Position numbers and translations under genes: made by a program. The notes under the pieces are model-generated. The model saw only the letters and a program-made list of their open reading frames with translations, was not told where the DNA came from and ran no database searches. Positions 17,815 through 26,659 of a stretch of 64,000 nucleotides of DNA are shown in pieces. The stretch comes from Flavobacterium beibuense. Lineage in GTDB: Bacteria; Bacteroidota; Bacteroidia; Flavobacteriales; Flavobacteriaceae. Positions within the stretch are counted from its first letter, which is position 1; every line of letters starts with the position of its first letter. Where the stretch lies: the NCBI RefSeq assembly GCF_004151245.1, contig NZ_JUIW01000009.1:124001-188000 (forward strand), written 5' to 3'.

Positions 17815-20580
17815 TTACCTGACCATAGCAAAATGTCCCCTTATGTTTCTTCCGTCTTCAAGTTCAAGTAAAAACCAGTAATCTGTAGAAGGTAATGGCC
17901 TGCCGTTATACATGCCGTCCCAACCGATACTGTCTCCCCAAAAGCTGCTTACCAGCTTGCCATAACGGTCGAATATTGAAATTTTAGACTTAGGAAGGAA
18001 ATAGATAAAGAAAACCTGCCAGGTTTCATGGATGCCGTCTCCGTTAGGTGTAAAAAACTTAGGATAATTAAGTAGAACAACCTCCTCGCTAGTCTCACTA
18101 CAGCCATCTTTAGAACGGATATAGACGGTATAAACGCCGGGGATAAGATTACCAAAGTAAGGCATATCTATATAGTTTATTCCATCCAGAGAATATTCAA
18201 AGTTTTCCCAGTTAGCAATATCAATTGCTATTGCATTGTCATGCGTTGTAAAATCGTCTATTTTTATTGTGTAATCAATATCGGGTAAATGGGGTACACT
18301 AATAGTAAAGGAAACAATGTCGTAGCCTAGACAACCGTTGGTGCTTTCCAGCCTTGCCCAAATAGTTTGCCCTGTATAAGGTACGCTGTTTTGATGTACG
18401 TCGTTAAGAGGGTTGGTCTCATTTTGAGCATCTTCAAGAGAGGCATAATAGGTAACTGTCCTAAAATCTTCGCCGTTTTTTATAAGTGCATCATTAAGGC
18501 TTAATACAAATAGCTGAAATCCGTCTTCATCTCTGTCGCATAGCCATAAATCTTCAGGTTCTCCGGCAACAACAGGATTTATTATTTCTATCTCAAAACT
18601 TTCTGGTAAACTGTAGCATCCGGTTATTGTATTATATATCTGTATATATATAGTTTGCGGATTGGTAGTATTAGCATAGGCCTGCGGATTTGCAATCGCA
18701 TTTCCGTCGTTAAGGTCATCCATGCTCTCGTAGTAGGAGAAAACAATATCCGTTTGATTGCCAGTAAACATATTTTCGTGGGTGGTGAGGTCAAACTCAT
18801 TAGACTGGTCGTCTACACCGTCATCATCACACTGACTCAAATCTAAAACTATGCTGTCCGGATTATTAAATACAGGCAGAGGCATAATATTTATAGTAAA
18901 TGATGTAATGTCGAAACAGTCAGGATTATTGGTTCTTTGCAGCCTAACCCATATTGTCTGGCTTGCATAGGCCACAATGTTTTGATAAGGTGTAGCTATA
19001 GGATTTACACCATTTAAGGCATTTTGCTGAGTTGTATGGTAGCTTATTACAGTATTTATATCTCCGTTTTGAATGAGAGTCTGGTTTATACTTAAATCAA
19101 ATAACTGAAAACCGTCTACATTATCATCGCATAGCATGAGATTTTGAGGTGTGCCTGCTATTACTGATGATGTATTTATGATGAATGACTGTGTTGCAAA
19201 ACATCCTGTATCGGTGTTGGTCATTCTTACATACAGTGTTTGCGGATTTGAAGTGTTTGTATAATTTGATGGATTTGCAATAGGGATATTGTTTTGCAGA
19301 TCCGTTGCGGATGCATAGTAAGCAAATGAAGCATTGGTTGCGCCGCCGGAAAGACTGTCTTCGTTAATGGTGAGGTCAAAATTTGTTAAGCCATCGTCTA
19401 CACCGTCATTATCACACAAAGTGATTTGTGAAGGAGGTATTTCAAAAGTATATATGCTTATAGTAAATGCAGAGAGGTCAAAACAACTTTCTCCGGTTTT
19501 GTTTAGTCTGGCCCAAATAACCTCGTTTTCATACGGAACCTGATTTTCGTATAATGGACCTATGGCTCCGATGTTATTTTCGGCATCTTCCTGAGATGTA
19601 AAATAAGTTACCGTATAATCGAGCTCTCCTCCTGTAATGCCATCATCATTAACCGATAAATCAAATTCCCGGATACCGTTCTCGTTTGTGTCACAAAGTG
19701 TTATATCTTGTGAGTTTCCGCTTATTACGGGTATTTCAACATCAAACGTCAATACGTCATAACATCCGGTTATAGGGTTGGTCATCCTTAAATAAACGGT
19801 TTGTGTTGAAACATCACTAAAAAATTCAGCGGGATTAGCCATAGGGTTTTCACCTAAAGTCATATCATTCAAACTGGTGTGATAGGTAAGTTCAACATCC
19901 GTCTGGTCGCCTATAAACATTTCTTCATAAACGGTTAAATCAAAAGTTACCGACTGGTCATATACACCATCATCACCATCGCACTGAACAATGTTTAAAG
20001 GAATATTATTTGGATTTAAAAAAACCGGAACCTCATGAAAGGTGGCAGTCCCTGTCCATTCTATAGAAAAATTACTAAAGCCATGAGGGCGGTCTATTAC
20101 AAGGTAGTAAATGTCGTCGTCCTCAACATCTACCCATTGTATAAATGCATTACCATCTTCATTGGGACCTTCAGAAACATCGATTTCAGTTTCATTCATC
20201 CCCGTTGTGTTATAACTAAGGCCGGCAGCATTAGGATTTGTTGTAGAACATCGTATAGGGTCTCCCAGATTACCGCATTCAAGATTAGGGCCAAAGAACC
20301 AGAAATCAAAGTCTACAACAAGGTTAGAACTCTCTGGAGTTAGTATAAAGCCTAACGTACCTCCGTCCTTTATCTGAATTTTAAACCAAACGCTGTGGTG
20401 CTCCTGACTATGACAATCGTTAGTGGCGGTACTAAGTTCCATTATATCGCCAACACCTTCGGCAGTAAGTCCATAATAGTCCATACCACCACAAACCATA
20501 ATTGCGTCGGGGCAATCGCTTTGTGCCCAAACGGTAATATTAAAAAGAAAGAATAATAAATATGTAAATTTCAATTTCAC
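17815..20580 (-). CDS. T9SS type B sorting-domain surface protein with six tandem modules
   Basis: 921 residues from a GTG start at 20578-20580; no ATG allows the signal peptide KLKFTYLLFFLFNITVWAQ. Residues about 20-180 look like a CUB/PPC-like beta domain ('HHSVWFKIQIKDGGTLGFIL', 'YYLVIDRPHGFSNFSIEW'). About 183-770 holds six modules of roughly 95 residues, each starting with a 'CD...DG...FDL' line. They alternate between two types, giving a two-module unit repeated three times. The C-terminus (about 840-921) is the T9SS type B sorting domain (FTPNGDGIHETWQV, ISIFDRYGKLV). It is a predicted surface-exposed filamentous protein. An inverted repeat overlaps its start codon. Confidence 0.9.
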   Translation of the reverse strand: MKLKFTYLLFFLFNITVWAQSDCPDAIMVCGGMDYYGLTAEGVGDIMELSTATNDCHSQEHHSVWFKIQIKDGGTLGFILTPESSNLVVDFDFWFFGPNLECGNLGDPIRCSTTNPNAAGLSYNTTGMNETEIDVSEGPNEDGNAFIQWVDVEDDDIYYLVIDRPHGFSNFSIEWTGTATFHEVPVFLNPNNIPLNIVQCDGDDGVYDQSVTFDLTVYEEMFIGDQTDVELTYHTSLNDMTLGENPMANPAEFFSDVSTQTVYLRMTNPITGCYDVLTFDVEIPVISGNSQDITLCDTNENGIREFDLSVNDDGITGGELDYTVTYFTSQEDAENNIGAIGPLYENQVPYENEVIWARLNKTGESCFDLSAFTISIYTFEIPPSQITLCDNDGVDDGLTNFDLTINEDSLSGGATNASFAYYASATDLQNNIPIANPSNYTNTSNPQTLYVRMTNTDTGCFATQSFIINTSSVIAGTPQNLMLCDDNVDGFQLFDLSINQTLIQNGDINTVISYHTTQQNALNGVNPIATPYQNIVAYASQTIWVRLQRTNNPDCFDITSFTINIMPLPVFNNPDSIVLDLSQCDDDGVDDQSNEFDLTTHENMFTGNQTDIVFSYYESMDDLNDGNAIANPQAYANTTNPQTIYIQIYNTITGCYSLPESFEIEIINPVVAGEPEDLWLCDRDEDGFQLFVLSLNDALIKNGEDFRTVTYYASLEDAQNETNPLNDVHQNSVPYTGQTIWARLESTNGCLGYDIVSFTISVPHLPDIDYTIKIDDFTTHDNAIAIDIANWENFEYSLDGINYIDMPYFGNLIPGVYTVYIRSKDGCSETSEEVVLLNYPKFFTPNGDGIHETWQVFFIYFLPKSKISIFDRYGKLVSSFWGDSIGWDGMYNGRPLPSTDYWFLLELEDGRNIRGHFAMVR

Positions 20581-20638
20581 AGCAGGAATGTTAAGCTTTT
20601 GGTAAATTTATATAAAATTTATAAAACCTTCCTGCTGT
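20579..20638 (-). promoter_or_regulatory. Inverted repeat overlapping the GTG start of the 921-residue T9SS gene
   Basis: A 10-bp perfect inverted repeat (ACAGCAGGAA at 20579-20588 with TTCCTGCTGT at 20629-20638) encloses an AT-rich loop that can itself pair. Its downstream arm on the minus transcript overlaps the GTG start by two bases. No U-run follows on the minus strand, so it is not a standard terminator for the upstream ABC permease. Confidence 0.5.
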
Positions 20639-20643
20639 TTATG

Positions 20644-21483
20644 TTATAAATCTCTCTTTTTCAAAATCTTATAGGATAATGTTATAAATATGGTAATCCA
20701 TGCTAAAACTATAACAATTTCATACCAGTGTACACCATAAAAACGTTCGTTTATGGCACCACTTACCTGACCTTCTATTGCCTTATATGATTTGAATTTA
20801 GTAATTGGCTCTTTTATAAGGTTATACATAGATTCCAGTGGCATGAAGTTAATTGCTGCCTGTAGTGACTTATCATCACTAAAGACCCATTTCATTAAAG
20901 AAAAATGGATTATTTTTTCTATTACATACCATAATGCAATAAAACCGATTGCAAATGCCGAACGTTTTATAAGCACTCCCGCAAAAAGACAGAAACAGAA
21001 GAATGCTACCAACTTTAAAAAGTATGTGAATACATAACCCATTTCCGAGAATACAATGGAAGCTTCAGTATAAGAAGAAAAGCTATATCCCAAAAGTATA
21101 GTAACAATAAATACAAATACTGTAGAGGCTGCCGAAAATAATAACACGGTAAGTACCTTAGAAGTCAAGAACTCTTTTTTGCTTAATCCGTCTATAAGGT
21201 TTTGTTTTAATGTTCCATATGTATATTCATTAGACATCATGGATACAATTATAAGCGCAAGGAAAATTTTAAGTATGGCGGCAATAAAGAAATTAAAATG
21301 CCATATGTAAGGAAAGTCAAATACTCCCTGATCGGCCAGTTTAATTTCTGCACCAAAAAGGGTAATCTTAATACTTGATATAAATGCTAAAAAGCTTAGT
21401 AGTACAAAATAAGTTATTATAAGTACTTTGCTGGATCTGTTTTTCCAGAGTTTTTGTAGTTCTATGGTTAAAAGTCTTTTCAT
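20644..21483 (-). CDS. ABC-2 type transporter permease
   Basis: 279 residues with about six hydrophobic segments ('ITYFVLLSFLAFISSI', 'FNFFIAAILKIFLALIIVSMM', 'AASTVFVFIVTILLGYSF', 'YFLKLVAFFCFCLFAGVLI', 'FAIGFIALWYVIEKII', 'IVIVLAWITIFITLSY'). 'MMSNEYTYGTLKQNLIDGLSKKEFLTSK' is the conserved cytoplasmic loop of ABC-2 permeases such as those in bacitracin- or gliding-type exporters. The ATPase gene ends six bases upstream, so the two form one operon. The substrate is unknown. Confidence 0.88.
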   Translation of the reverse strand: MKRLLTIELQKLWKNRSSKVLIITYFVLLSFLAFISSIKITLFGAEIKLADQGVFDFPYIWHFNFFIAAILKIFLALIIVSMMSNEYTYGTLKQNLIDGLSKKEFLTSKVLTVLLFSAASTVFVFIVTILLGYSFSSYTEASIVFSEMGYVFTYFLKLVAFFCFCLFAGVLIKRSAFAIGFIALWYVIEKIIHFSLMKWVFSDDKSLQAAINFMPLESMYNLIKEPITKFKSYKAIEGQVSGAINERFYGVHWYEIVIVLAWITIFITLSYKILKKRDL

Positions 21484-21489
21484 GATGGC

Positions 21490-22389
21490 TTATTTTGAAG
21501 GCGATGTTAATTGAAGGAATTGTTCTTCCAGACTGTTCTGGCGTTTCACTAAATGGTTAAGGTAAATATTATGCCCTGCCAATTGCCTGTTAAGTTCTGC
21601 CGCTTCCAGAGGGGCTTTAAGATAAACCATAAGTTTACCTTCATTATCTTCAATCTTGTCTACAGCAGGGTGCTGTATAAGTATATTTTGCAGTTCTAAG
21701 TTATCATCTGCCTGAAGTTCAAAGAAACCTTCATTAGATATCATTCCGTTAACCGTACCGGTATATAAAACAACACCTTTTCTTAAAACAATAACATGTG
21801 TACAAACCTTTTCAACTTCATCCAAAAGGTGGGAAGCCAGGAGGATAGTTGTGCCTAATGATGCTATATGTCTTATTATATCCCTAATCTGGCGAATACC
21901 CTGTGGGTCAAGCCCGTTTGTAGGTTCATCCAGTATAAGTATTTCAGGATCGTTAAGCAGGGCAGAAGCGATAGCAAGCCTTTGTTTCATGCCCAGTGAG
22001 AAAGTCCTGAACTTACTGTCTTTCCTGTCCAGCAGTTCAACAAGAGCCAGTTTTTCATCAATTTTTTCTAATGGAGCTCCTTTAATTTTACAAACCAGTT
22101 TAAGGTTTTCGTAAGCCGACATGTACGGATAAAAATTAGGTCTTTCTATAATGGCACCTACCTTTTTAAGAGCATCGTGGGTTTCCATATTACCGCCAAA
22201 CCAACTGTAGTTGCCGGATGTTGCATTTACAACGTTAAGTATTATGCCAAGTGTGGTAGATTTACCACTTCCGTTAGGGCCCAGTATGCCATAAACATTT
22301 CCTTTTTTAATATCAAAGGTTACGTTATTTACCGCATGTACCCTCCCGAATTTTTTATCCAGATTATTGATGGTCAGTATAGTTTCCAA
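21490..22389 (-). CDS. ABC transporter ATP-binding protein
   Basis: 299 residues. Walker A is GPNGSGKST (37-45), the signature is 'FSLGMKQRLAIASALL', Walker B is 'ILILDEPTNGLDPQG' and the switch histidine is in 'LLASHLLDEVE'. The C-terminal about 80 residues are the accessory domain common to ABC-2 exporters of the BcrA/CcmA type. It is paired with the permease downstream, with a six-base gap. It probably drives export of, or resistance to, a small molecule or peptide. The pair resembles but is not shown to be the GldA/GldF gliding transporter; the short permease without an extra domain argues against that. Confidence 0.92.
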   Translation of the reverse strand: METILTINNLDKKFGRVHAVNNVTFDIKKGNVYGILGPNGSGKSTTLGIILNVVNATSGNYSWFGGNMETHDALKKVGAIIERPNFYPYMSAYENLKLVCKIKGAPLEKIDEKLALVELLDRKDSKFRTFSLGMKQRLAIASALLNDPEILILDEPTNGLDPQGIRQIRDIIRHIASLGTTILLASHLLDEVEKVCTHVIVLRKGVVLYTGTVNGMISNEGFFELQADDNLELQNILIQHPAVDKIEDNEGKLMVYLKAPLEAAELNRQLAGHNIYLNHLVKRQNSLEEQFLQLTSPSK

Positions 22390-22474
22390 AAGCTACTGTT
22401 TTAGGGTTATTGTTAATATGACGAACTGTCTACTTTTTTGTTACCCCTAAAGTTAAACTTTTTTAACAGAATGT

Positions 22475-24358
22475 TTATTCGTAAGGTACCACCTTAGGTT
22501 CGCCAATCTGGAAGTCGGGAAGCATTATGTCGTTGTTTTTAAAGCTGTTGGTTTTAAAAATATTGTCTCCGTTACCTGGTATAGTAGGGTAGAAAGCTAA
22601 CGAAAGCTGGAAGCTGTTAAATACAAGGTAGTCATTAGTTATAAGCAGCCCTATGCCAAACTGAGTGTATACTTTACTTTTGTAAAGGTTAAGCTCTTCA
22701 TCACCTATTACCCCCATTGTAAAATTAGCAAAAGGGTTAAGCCTAAAGCCAAAAACATCCCAAGGAGCATAACTTTGGGTTTGTAATTTTAGGGTGAACT
22801 TTTTAGTACCTAAAGGGTTAGCGCCGTTAAAGTCGGGTATACCGCCGTCACCACTAAGGTTTAGCTGATCTTTAATAATTGCGGCCCTGTTATCACCAAA
22901 TACCAATATTGGCTGTATAAAATGCCTGAAACGCCAATTACCCCACTGCTTCATATTGGTAAAATAAAGCAAATCAAACCTTAGTGTGGTTTCCTGTGTT
23001 TTATCCTTATAGAAAAAAGAACCTACTTCGGCATTAATACTCATATATCCCCATTTGTAATAGTTACCAAAGGCATATCGTCCACCCAGATAAACTCTTC
23101 GCTGCCTGTTTTTATCCTGCATACCTCCGGTAAAGGAGTAAGTACGCCCAATGGGAATATCCTCAACGATATCATAATTAAATAGGAATTTATCCTGAAC
23201 GAATTTACGTGATGTTAAACCTATACTTGCCATGTAAAGCTTTTCGTTGCCATAATAGCCTACGGAGTCATATTGGAAAAAAGGCTTTTCCTTATACTGC
23301 CTGTTATATAATCTGGCAGTTGTTACAAGGTTAGTTGTTCGGTCTTCTTCGGTAAAGCCTTTAAATATCTTAAAGGCATAACCTCCCCAAAAATCCTTTG
23401 CTTCCCATTTCATGTTTTGCATGGCATAAACACCGGCACTGTTAGGGAGCGAATCCCTTACCAGGCTTTCTTCCCACATAAAACCTCCTGCCCAGCGTGT
23501 ATAGGCAGAGAAAAATTCTCTTTGCAGGCTAAATCTCTTTAAATAACTATCATCGGTATTTGTTTGGTAGGTGGCCTGTAGCTTGGTATAGGTATTCATT
23601 ACATTGGGAACTGTATACTGTCCCAAATAGGCTGATTGCCCGGTTTTTAGTTCCTTGTCGAATTCATTTTTAAATTCGTGGCCTAAGCCAAAAAAGTTTC
23701 TCTCGGTTAGCTCAAAAGAAGTGCGTGATGAGGACGCCGATCCGTTAGGGATTAAACTCCAAGAGTCGAGTACCCGTATTTCCACGTCTACATATTCACT
23801 ATTTCCTTCTATTGGTTTTGCTGAAATAATTACTCTTCTGGTATAGCGTTGTGCACGTATTAAACGTTCTGACTCCTCAACTAACAAGGAGTCTAAAGGC
23901 TTCCCTTCCTTAAAAAGTAAAAGATTCCTGATGGTCATTTCTTTTGTTTTTAAGTGGATGCTGTTACCGGTTCTTTCGGCCCAGTTAGAGGGTTTTCTAA
24001 GGGTATCGGTAATGGAGTTACCAAAAGGATCGAGGGTTACTATTTTTATTTTTCGGATAGTTTTACCGTTATATTTAGCAAAAGAGCTTTGCATCTCAGG
24101 AGCGTTTTGTTTAGTTTTTTTACGTGTGCCTGACGCTTCCTGCTCCCTTACCGGACGAAAGATAAGCTTGTGCATGAACTTTGTAAACTTTCTCTTTCTG
24201 GAATACTCCTGTATACTTTTGTACATTTCCTCTCTTTTTTGCTTAACGGTATCGTTTTGTACAGGAAGAGAATCTAATGTAGGAACGACCTGTGCAGCCA
24301 TAGGTATAGCCACAAAAAATAAGGTTATAAAAAGAAGTAACCGTAATTTTTTGGTCAT
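22475..24358 (-). CDS. Outer membrane beta-barrel protein with POTRA-like domain (Omp85-like)
   Basis: 627 residues. A signal peptide (MTKKLRLLLFITLFFVAIPMAAQ) is followed by a charged linker. A POTRA-like segment at about 95-215 reads 'KTIRKIKIVTLDPFG', 'LLLFKEGKPLDSLLVEESERLIRAQRYTRRVII' and 'VDVEIRVLDSWSL'. The phrase 'F.EG..L....V.ESER.LR...Y' is what Omp85/BamA POTRA domains contain. The rest is rich in aromatic beta strands ('GLGHEFKNEFDKELKTG', 'GGRYAFGNYYKWGYMSINAEVG') up to the C-terminus. I infer an Omp85-related insertase or transporter with a single POTRA domain. No neighbour suggests a partner. Confidence 0.7.
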   Translation of the reverse strand: MTKKLRLLLFITLFFVAIPMAAQVVPTLDSLPVQNDTVKQKREEMYKSIQEYSRKRKFTKFMHKLIFRPVREQEASGTRKKTKQNAPEMQSSFAKYNGKTIRKIKIVTLDPFGNSITDTLRKPSNWAERTGNSIHLKTKEMTIRNLLLFKEGKPLDSLLVEESERLIRAQRYTRRVIISAKPIEGNSEYVDVEIRVLDSWSLIPNGSASSSRTSFELTERNFFGLGHEFKNEFDKELKTGQSAYLGQYTVPNVMNTYTKLQATYQTNTDDSYLKRFSLQREFFSAYTRWAGGFMWEESLVRDSLPNSAGVYAMQNMKWEAKDFWGGYAFKIFKGFTEEDRTTNLVTTARLYNRQYKEKPFFQYDSVGYYGNEKLYMASIGLTSRKFVQDKFLFNYDIVEDIPIGRTYSFTGGMQDKNRQRRVYLGGRYAFGNYYKWGYMSINAEVGSFFYKDKTQETTLRFDLLYFTNMKQWGNWRFRHFIQPILVFGDNRAAIIKDQLNLSGDGGIPDFNGANPLGTKKFTLKLQTQSYAPWDVFGFRLNPFANFTMGVIGDEELNLYKSKVYTQFGIGLLITNDYLVFNSFQLSLAFYPTIPGNGDNIFKTNSFKNNDIMLPDFQIGEPKVVPYE

Positions 24359-24454
24359 TTTCTGAGAAAAGTTTTACAATGAAAGTTATGAAATTAAAAG
24401 CTAATAAAACGCTAAAATTACCGTCAGCCGTATGTTTTACAATTCATTTAACAA

Positions 24455-24480
24455 TAAAAAAAGAGGCTCGAGGCCTCTTT
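24455..24480 (-). terminator. Terminator after the nucleoid-associated protein gene
   Basis: The stem AAAGAGGC/GCCTCTTT encloses TCGAG, and the minus strand continues into a T-run. It lies 18 bases past the stop codon. Confidence 0.8.
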
Positions 24481-24497
24481 AAATATAACTGTGGTTA

Positions 24498-25556
24498 TTA
24501 GCTTTTCTGTTCTTTGTTAAAGTAAACCAGATAGTAGTACATCTGCTTTTCCTCATCCCATCCTTTTTCTACAAATTTTTCTGCACTTTCAGGGTTTACA
24601 AAGTCCATTTTTATCTGGATGTTGGTATCCAGGTTAATAACGTTCTTTATTTTTTTACGGGCATCGGTAACCGCTGCATTAGCAATAGGGAAGTTAGTAA
24701 CGTCCTCAATGCTGTACTTAGGAGCCTTTTCTACTTTATAGTTTTTAAACTCAGGTATAAGATCCGGGTTATCAAGTACCTCGTTAAGGAAATTGGTTTC
24801 TTCAAACTCATCGTTTTTAGCGAAGTAGTTTACAGAACGGTTCATAAACATTACTTCCTCTTTTTTGTCTTCTGCAGGAAGCACTACATCCTTAGCAAAA
24901 TCCTGGCAGAATTTAAGGTACTTCTTAGTGATGAAGTTCTCATCCTGAAAAGCATCTACCGAAAGGAAGTGTTCCAGCCAGTAACGGGCATCATACCTGT
25001 TACTGTCTATAGTAAGTATTTTATAACCTTCCTCTTTCTTGTAGTTAAAGATAATACAGCCTTTATCAAGCTTATTAAGGTTGATACCCTGTTGTAATAT
25101 GATTTCAAGGTTGCTGCTTTTTTCTTCAAACTGAAGGAAGTCGGTTTTTATTTCGCTTTTAAATACGGCTACAGCATCTACCACATTATTATCTATAGAA
25201 AGGTTAGTTAGGTAAGTAACATAAACCTCACCGTTTTTAATATGCGGGTGGTTAGATTGCTCAAAAAGATGCTTGGTTATTTTTTTAGAAACTTCATGTG
25301 CCTCGCTTGGGTTTGTGAATATTTCTGTGGCAAGGTTGTACATATCGTGGTAATCTAAATCCACATCATGGGCAAACTGAAAATAATTCTCCTCTTTATC
25401 CCTAAACGGCTTAAAGAAATACTCTTTTAAAAGCGGAGTTATCTCATCGTTCAGGCTGTATGGCTGTTCTGATAAAAATATAGCTTCGTTACGGCTTTTG
25501 TTTCCTACTCTGTGTACAGAAAGGGTTTCAATTTGTGTGTTAAAAAGGTTTATCAT
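24498..25556 (-). CDS. Nucleoid-associated protein, NdpA/YejK-like
   Basis: 352 residues. The sequence fits the 37-kDa nucleoid-associated protein family (PF04245): 'IETLSVHRVGNKSRNEAIFLSE' at the N-terminus, 'GEVYVTYLTNLSIDNNVVDAVAVFKSE' in the middle, 'DKGCIIFNYKKEEGYKILTIDSNRYDARYW' and a long charged C-terminal half. Proteins of this family associate with the nucleoid. It lies 64 bases downstream of the pRiA4b ORF-3-like gene, with an octamer repeat between them. Confidence 0.85.
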   Translation of the reverse strand: MINLFNTQIETLSVHRVGNKSRNEAIFLSEQPYSLNDEITPLLKEYFFKPFRDKEENYFQFAHDVDLDYHDMYNLATEIFTNPSEAHEVSKKITKHLFEQSNHPHIKNGEVYVTYLTNLSIDNNVVDAVAVFKSEIKTDFLQFEEKSSNLEIILQQGINLNKLDKGCIIFNYKKEEGYKILTIDSNRYDARYWLEHFLSVDAFQDENFITKKYLKFCQDFAKDVVLPAEDKKEEVMFMNRSVNYFAKNDEFEETNFLNEVLDNPDLIPEFKNYKVEKAPKYSIEDVTNFPIANAAVTDARKKIKNVINLDTNIQIKMDFVNPESAEKFVEKGWDEEKQMYYYLVYFNKEQKS

Positions 25557-25568
25557 TTTATAAAGATG

Positions 25569-25600
25569 CTTAGGTTCTTAGGTACTTAGGTCCTGAGTTC
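25569..25600. repeat. Short tandem octamer repeat CTTAGGTN
   Basis: Three consecutive 8-base units, CTTAGGTT, CTTAGGTA and CTTAGGTC, are followed by the diverged unit CTGAGTTC. They lie in the 64-base gap between two leftward genes. Confidence 0.8.
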
Positions 25601-25620
25601 TTGTTTTGATTTTGTTTAGT

Positions 25621-26160
25621 TTAATTCCACTGTCCGTCATCAAAGCTCATGTCGTCAAAGCTTTGGTCGTCATTGAACATGTCAAGATCATCGTCATCAA
25701 AATCATCCTCAAACTCCCCATAAATATCATCTTCATCAGCCGTAAACTCTTTATCCGGTGCGTTAGAAGGCATTTCTCCGTGAGAGAATAAAAGTTCAGG
25801 ATAAGCAACACCGCTTTCAGGCTCTTCAATGGCACCAAGTTCCACAAAAAATGTCCACATGTTTAAAAAATCATAGACATAAATGATTTTTGTATTCTCA
25901 CTGTCTAAAATTGAACTTAACGTATAATCTGCCATTGTTTTCATTTCTCCCGGCACATCACCTGCATCAAAAAGCGGAATTTCGTCTTCCTGAGCCCATT
26001 CGTCGTCACAGGTATAAAAAGAGCCCATTTCAAGGCCGTCAAAACCAAAAGCATTAACAATTGCATTGTGTAAATCTTCCAGCGTATCTTCTTCAAGGAT
26101 AGCTATATCCCTAAAAATATCTTCCTCAGCATCAAGTATTACTCTGAATTTATAAACCAT
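25621..26160 (-). CDS. Plasmid pRiA4b ORF-3-like protein
   Basis: 179 residues. The N-terminal 125 residues match the pRiA4b ORF-3 / IS1096 passenger-like family: 'VYKFRVILDAEEDIFRDIAI', 'TLEDLHNAIVNAFGFDGLEMGSFYTCDD', 'ILDSENTKIIYVYDFLNMWTFFVELGAI'. The C-terminal 50 residues are extremely acidic (EFEDDFDDDDLDMFNDD). Despite the family name, no mobile element or repeat is seen around it, so it is a stable chromosomal gene. Function unknown. Confidence 0.85.
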   Translation of the reverse strand: MVYKFRVILDAEEDIFRDIAILEEDTLEDLHNAIVNAFGFDGLEMGSFYTCDDEWAQEDEIPLFDAGDVPGEMKTMADYTLSSILDSENTKIIYVYDFLNMWTFFVELGAIEEPESGVAYPELLFSHGEMPSNAPDKEFTADEDDIYGEFEDDFDDDDLDMFNDDQSFDDMSFDDGQWN

Positions 26161-26267
26161 AGTTTAAGTGTTTTTTGTAAACCCCAAAGGTAAACCATTA
26201 ATTCTGATTTTGCTTTTTGGAATTTTAGAAATTTTAGATATATACATATTTACAAACCACCTGCAAA

Positions 26268-26657
26268 CTATTTTTCATACAGCTCAACAGGCAGATTATC
26301 AGGGTCTGAAAAGAAAGTAAATTTTTTCCCCGTAAACTCGTCAATCCTAACAGGTTCGGTCGCTATATCATTTTGGTTAAGCCATTTAACAGCTGTGTTT
26401 ATATCATCGGTTTCAAAGGCTATATGTCTTAATCCGGCAGCTTCGGGACGTGAAACCCTGGCAGGCGGATTAGGGAAAGAAAAAAGTTCAATGGTATACT
26501 GTCCTTTTAGTGAGAGATCCAGTTTATAAGATTGCCTTTCCTGCCTGTAGTTTTCGGCTTCAATGGTAAAGCCCAATATGTTGGTGTAAAAATGTTTTGA
26601 TTTATAGTAATCGCTACAAATTATGGCGATATGATGTATACGGTTAATGTTAAGCAT
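26268..26657 (-). CDS. VOC family protein, YaeR/SMU1112c-like
   Basis: About 129 residues, one glyoxalase-like VOC domain. 'INRIHHIAIICSDYYKSKHFYTNILGF' carries a metal-ligand histidine, and 'GLRHIAFETDDINTAVKWL' and 'PDNLPVELYEK' carry the second histidine and the glutamate, so the metal site is likely intact. The start is the ATG at 26655-26657, two bases after the stop codon of the gene upstream. An alternative longer frame would overlap that gene. It forms a two-gene unit with another VOC protein. The substrate is unknown. Confidence 0.85.
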   Translation of the reverse strand: MLNINRIHHIAIICSDYYKSKHFYTNILGFTIEAENYRQERQSYKLDLSLKGQYTIELFSFPNPPARVSRPEAAGLRHIAFETDDINTAVKWLNQNDIATEPVRIDEFTGKKFTFFSDPDNLPVELYEK

Positions 26658-26659
26658 AA

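Noticed and set aside
20644..22389. GldA/GldF gliding-motility ABC transporter
   Set aside because: The neighbouring genes are not gld genes, and the pair is a generic ABC-2 exporter by motif; a tree would be needed.
25621..26160. Mobile element suggested by the IS1096/pRiA4b family name
   Set aside because: No transposase, inverted repeat or target duplication is seen; the name comes from the first described member only.
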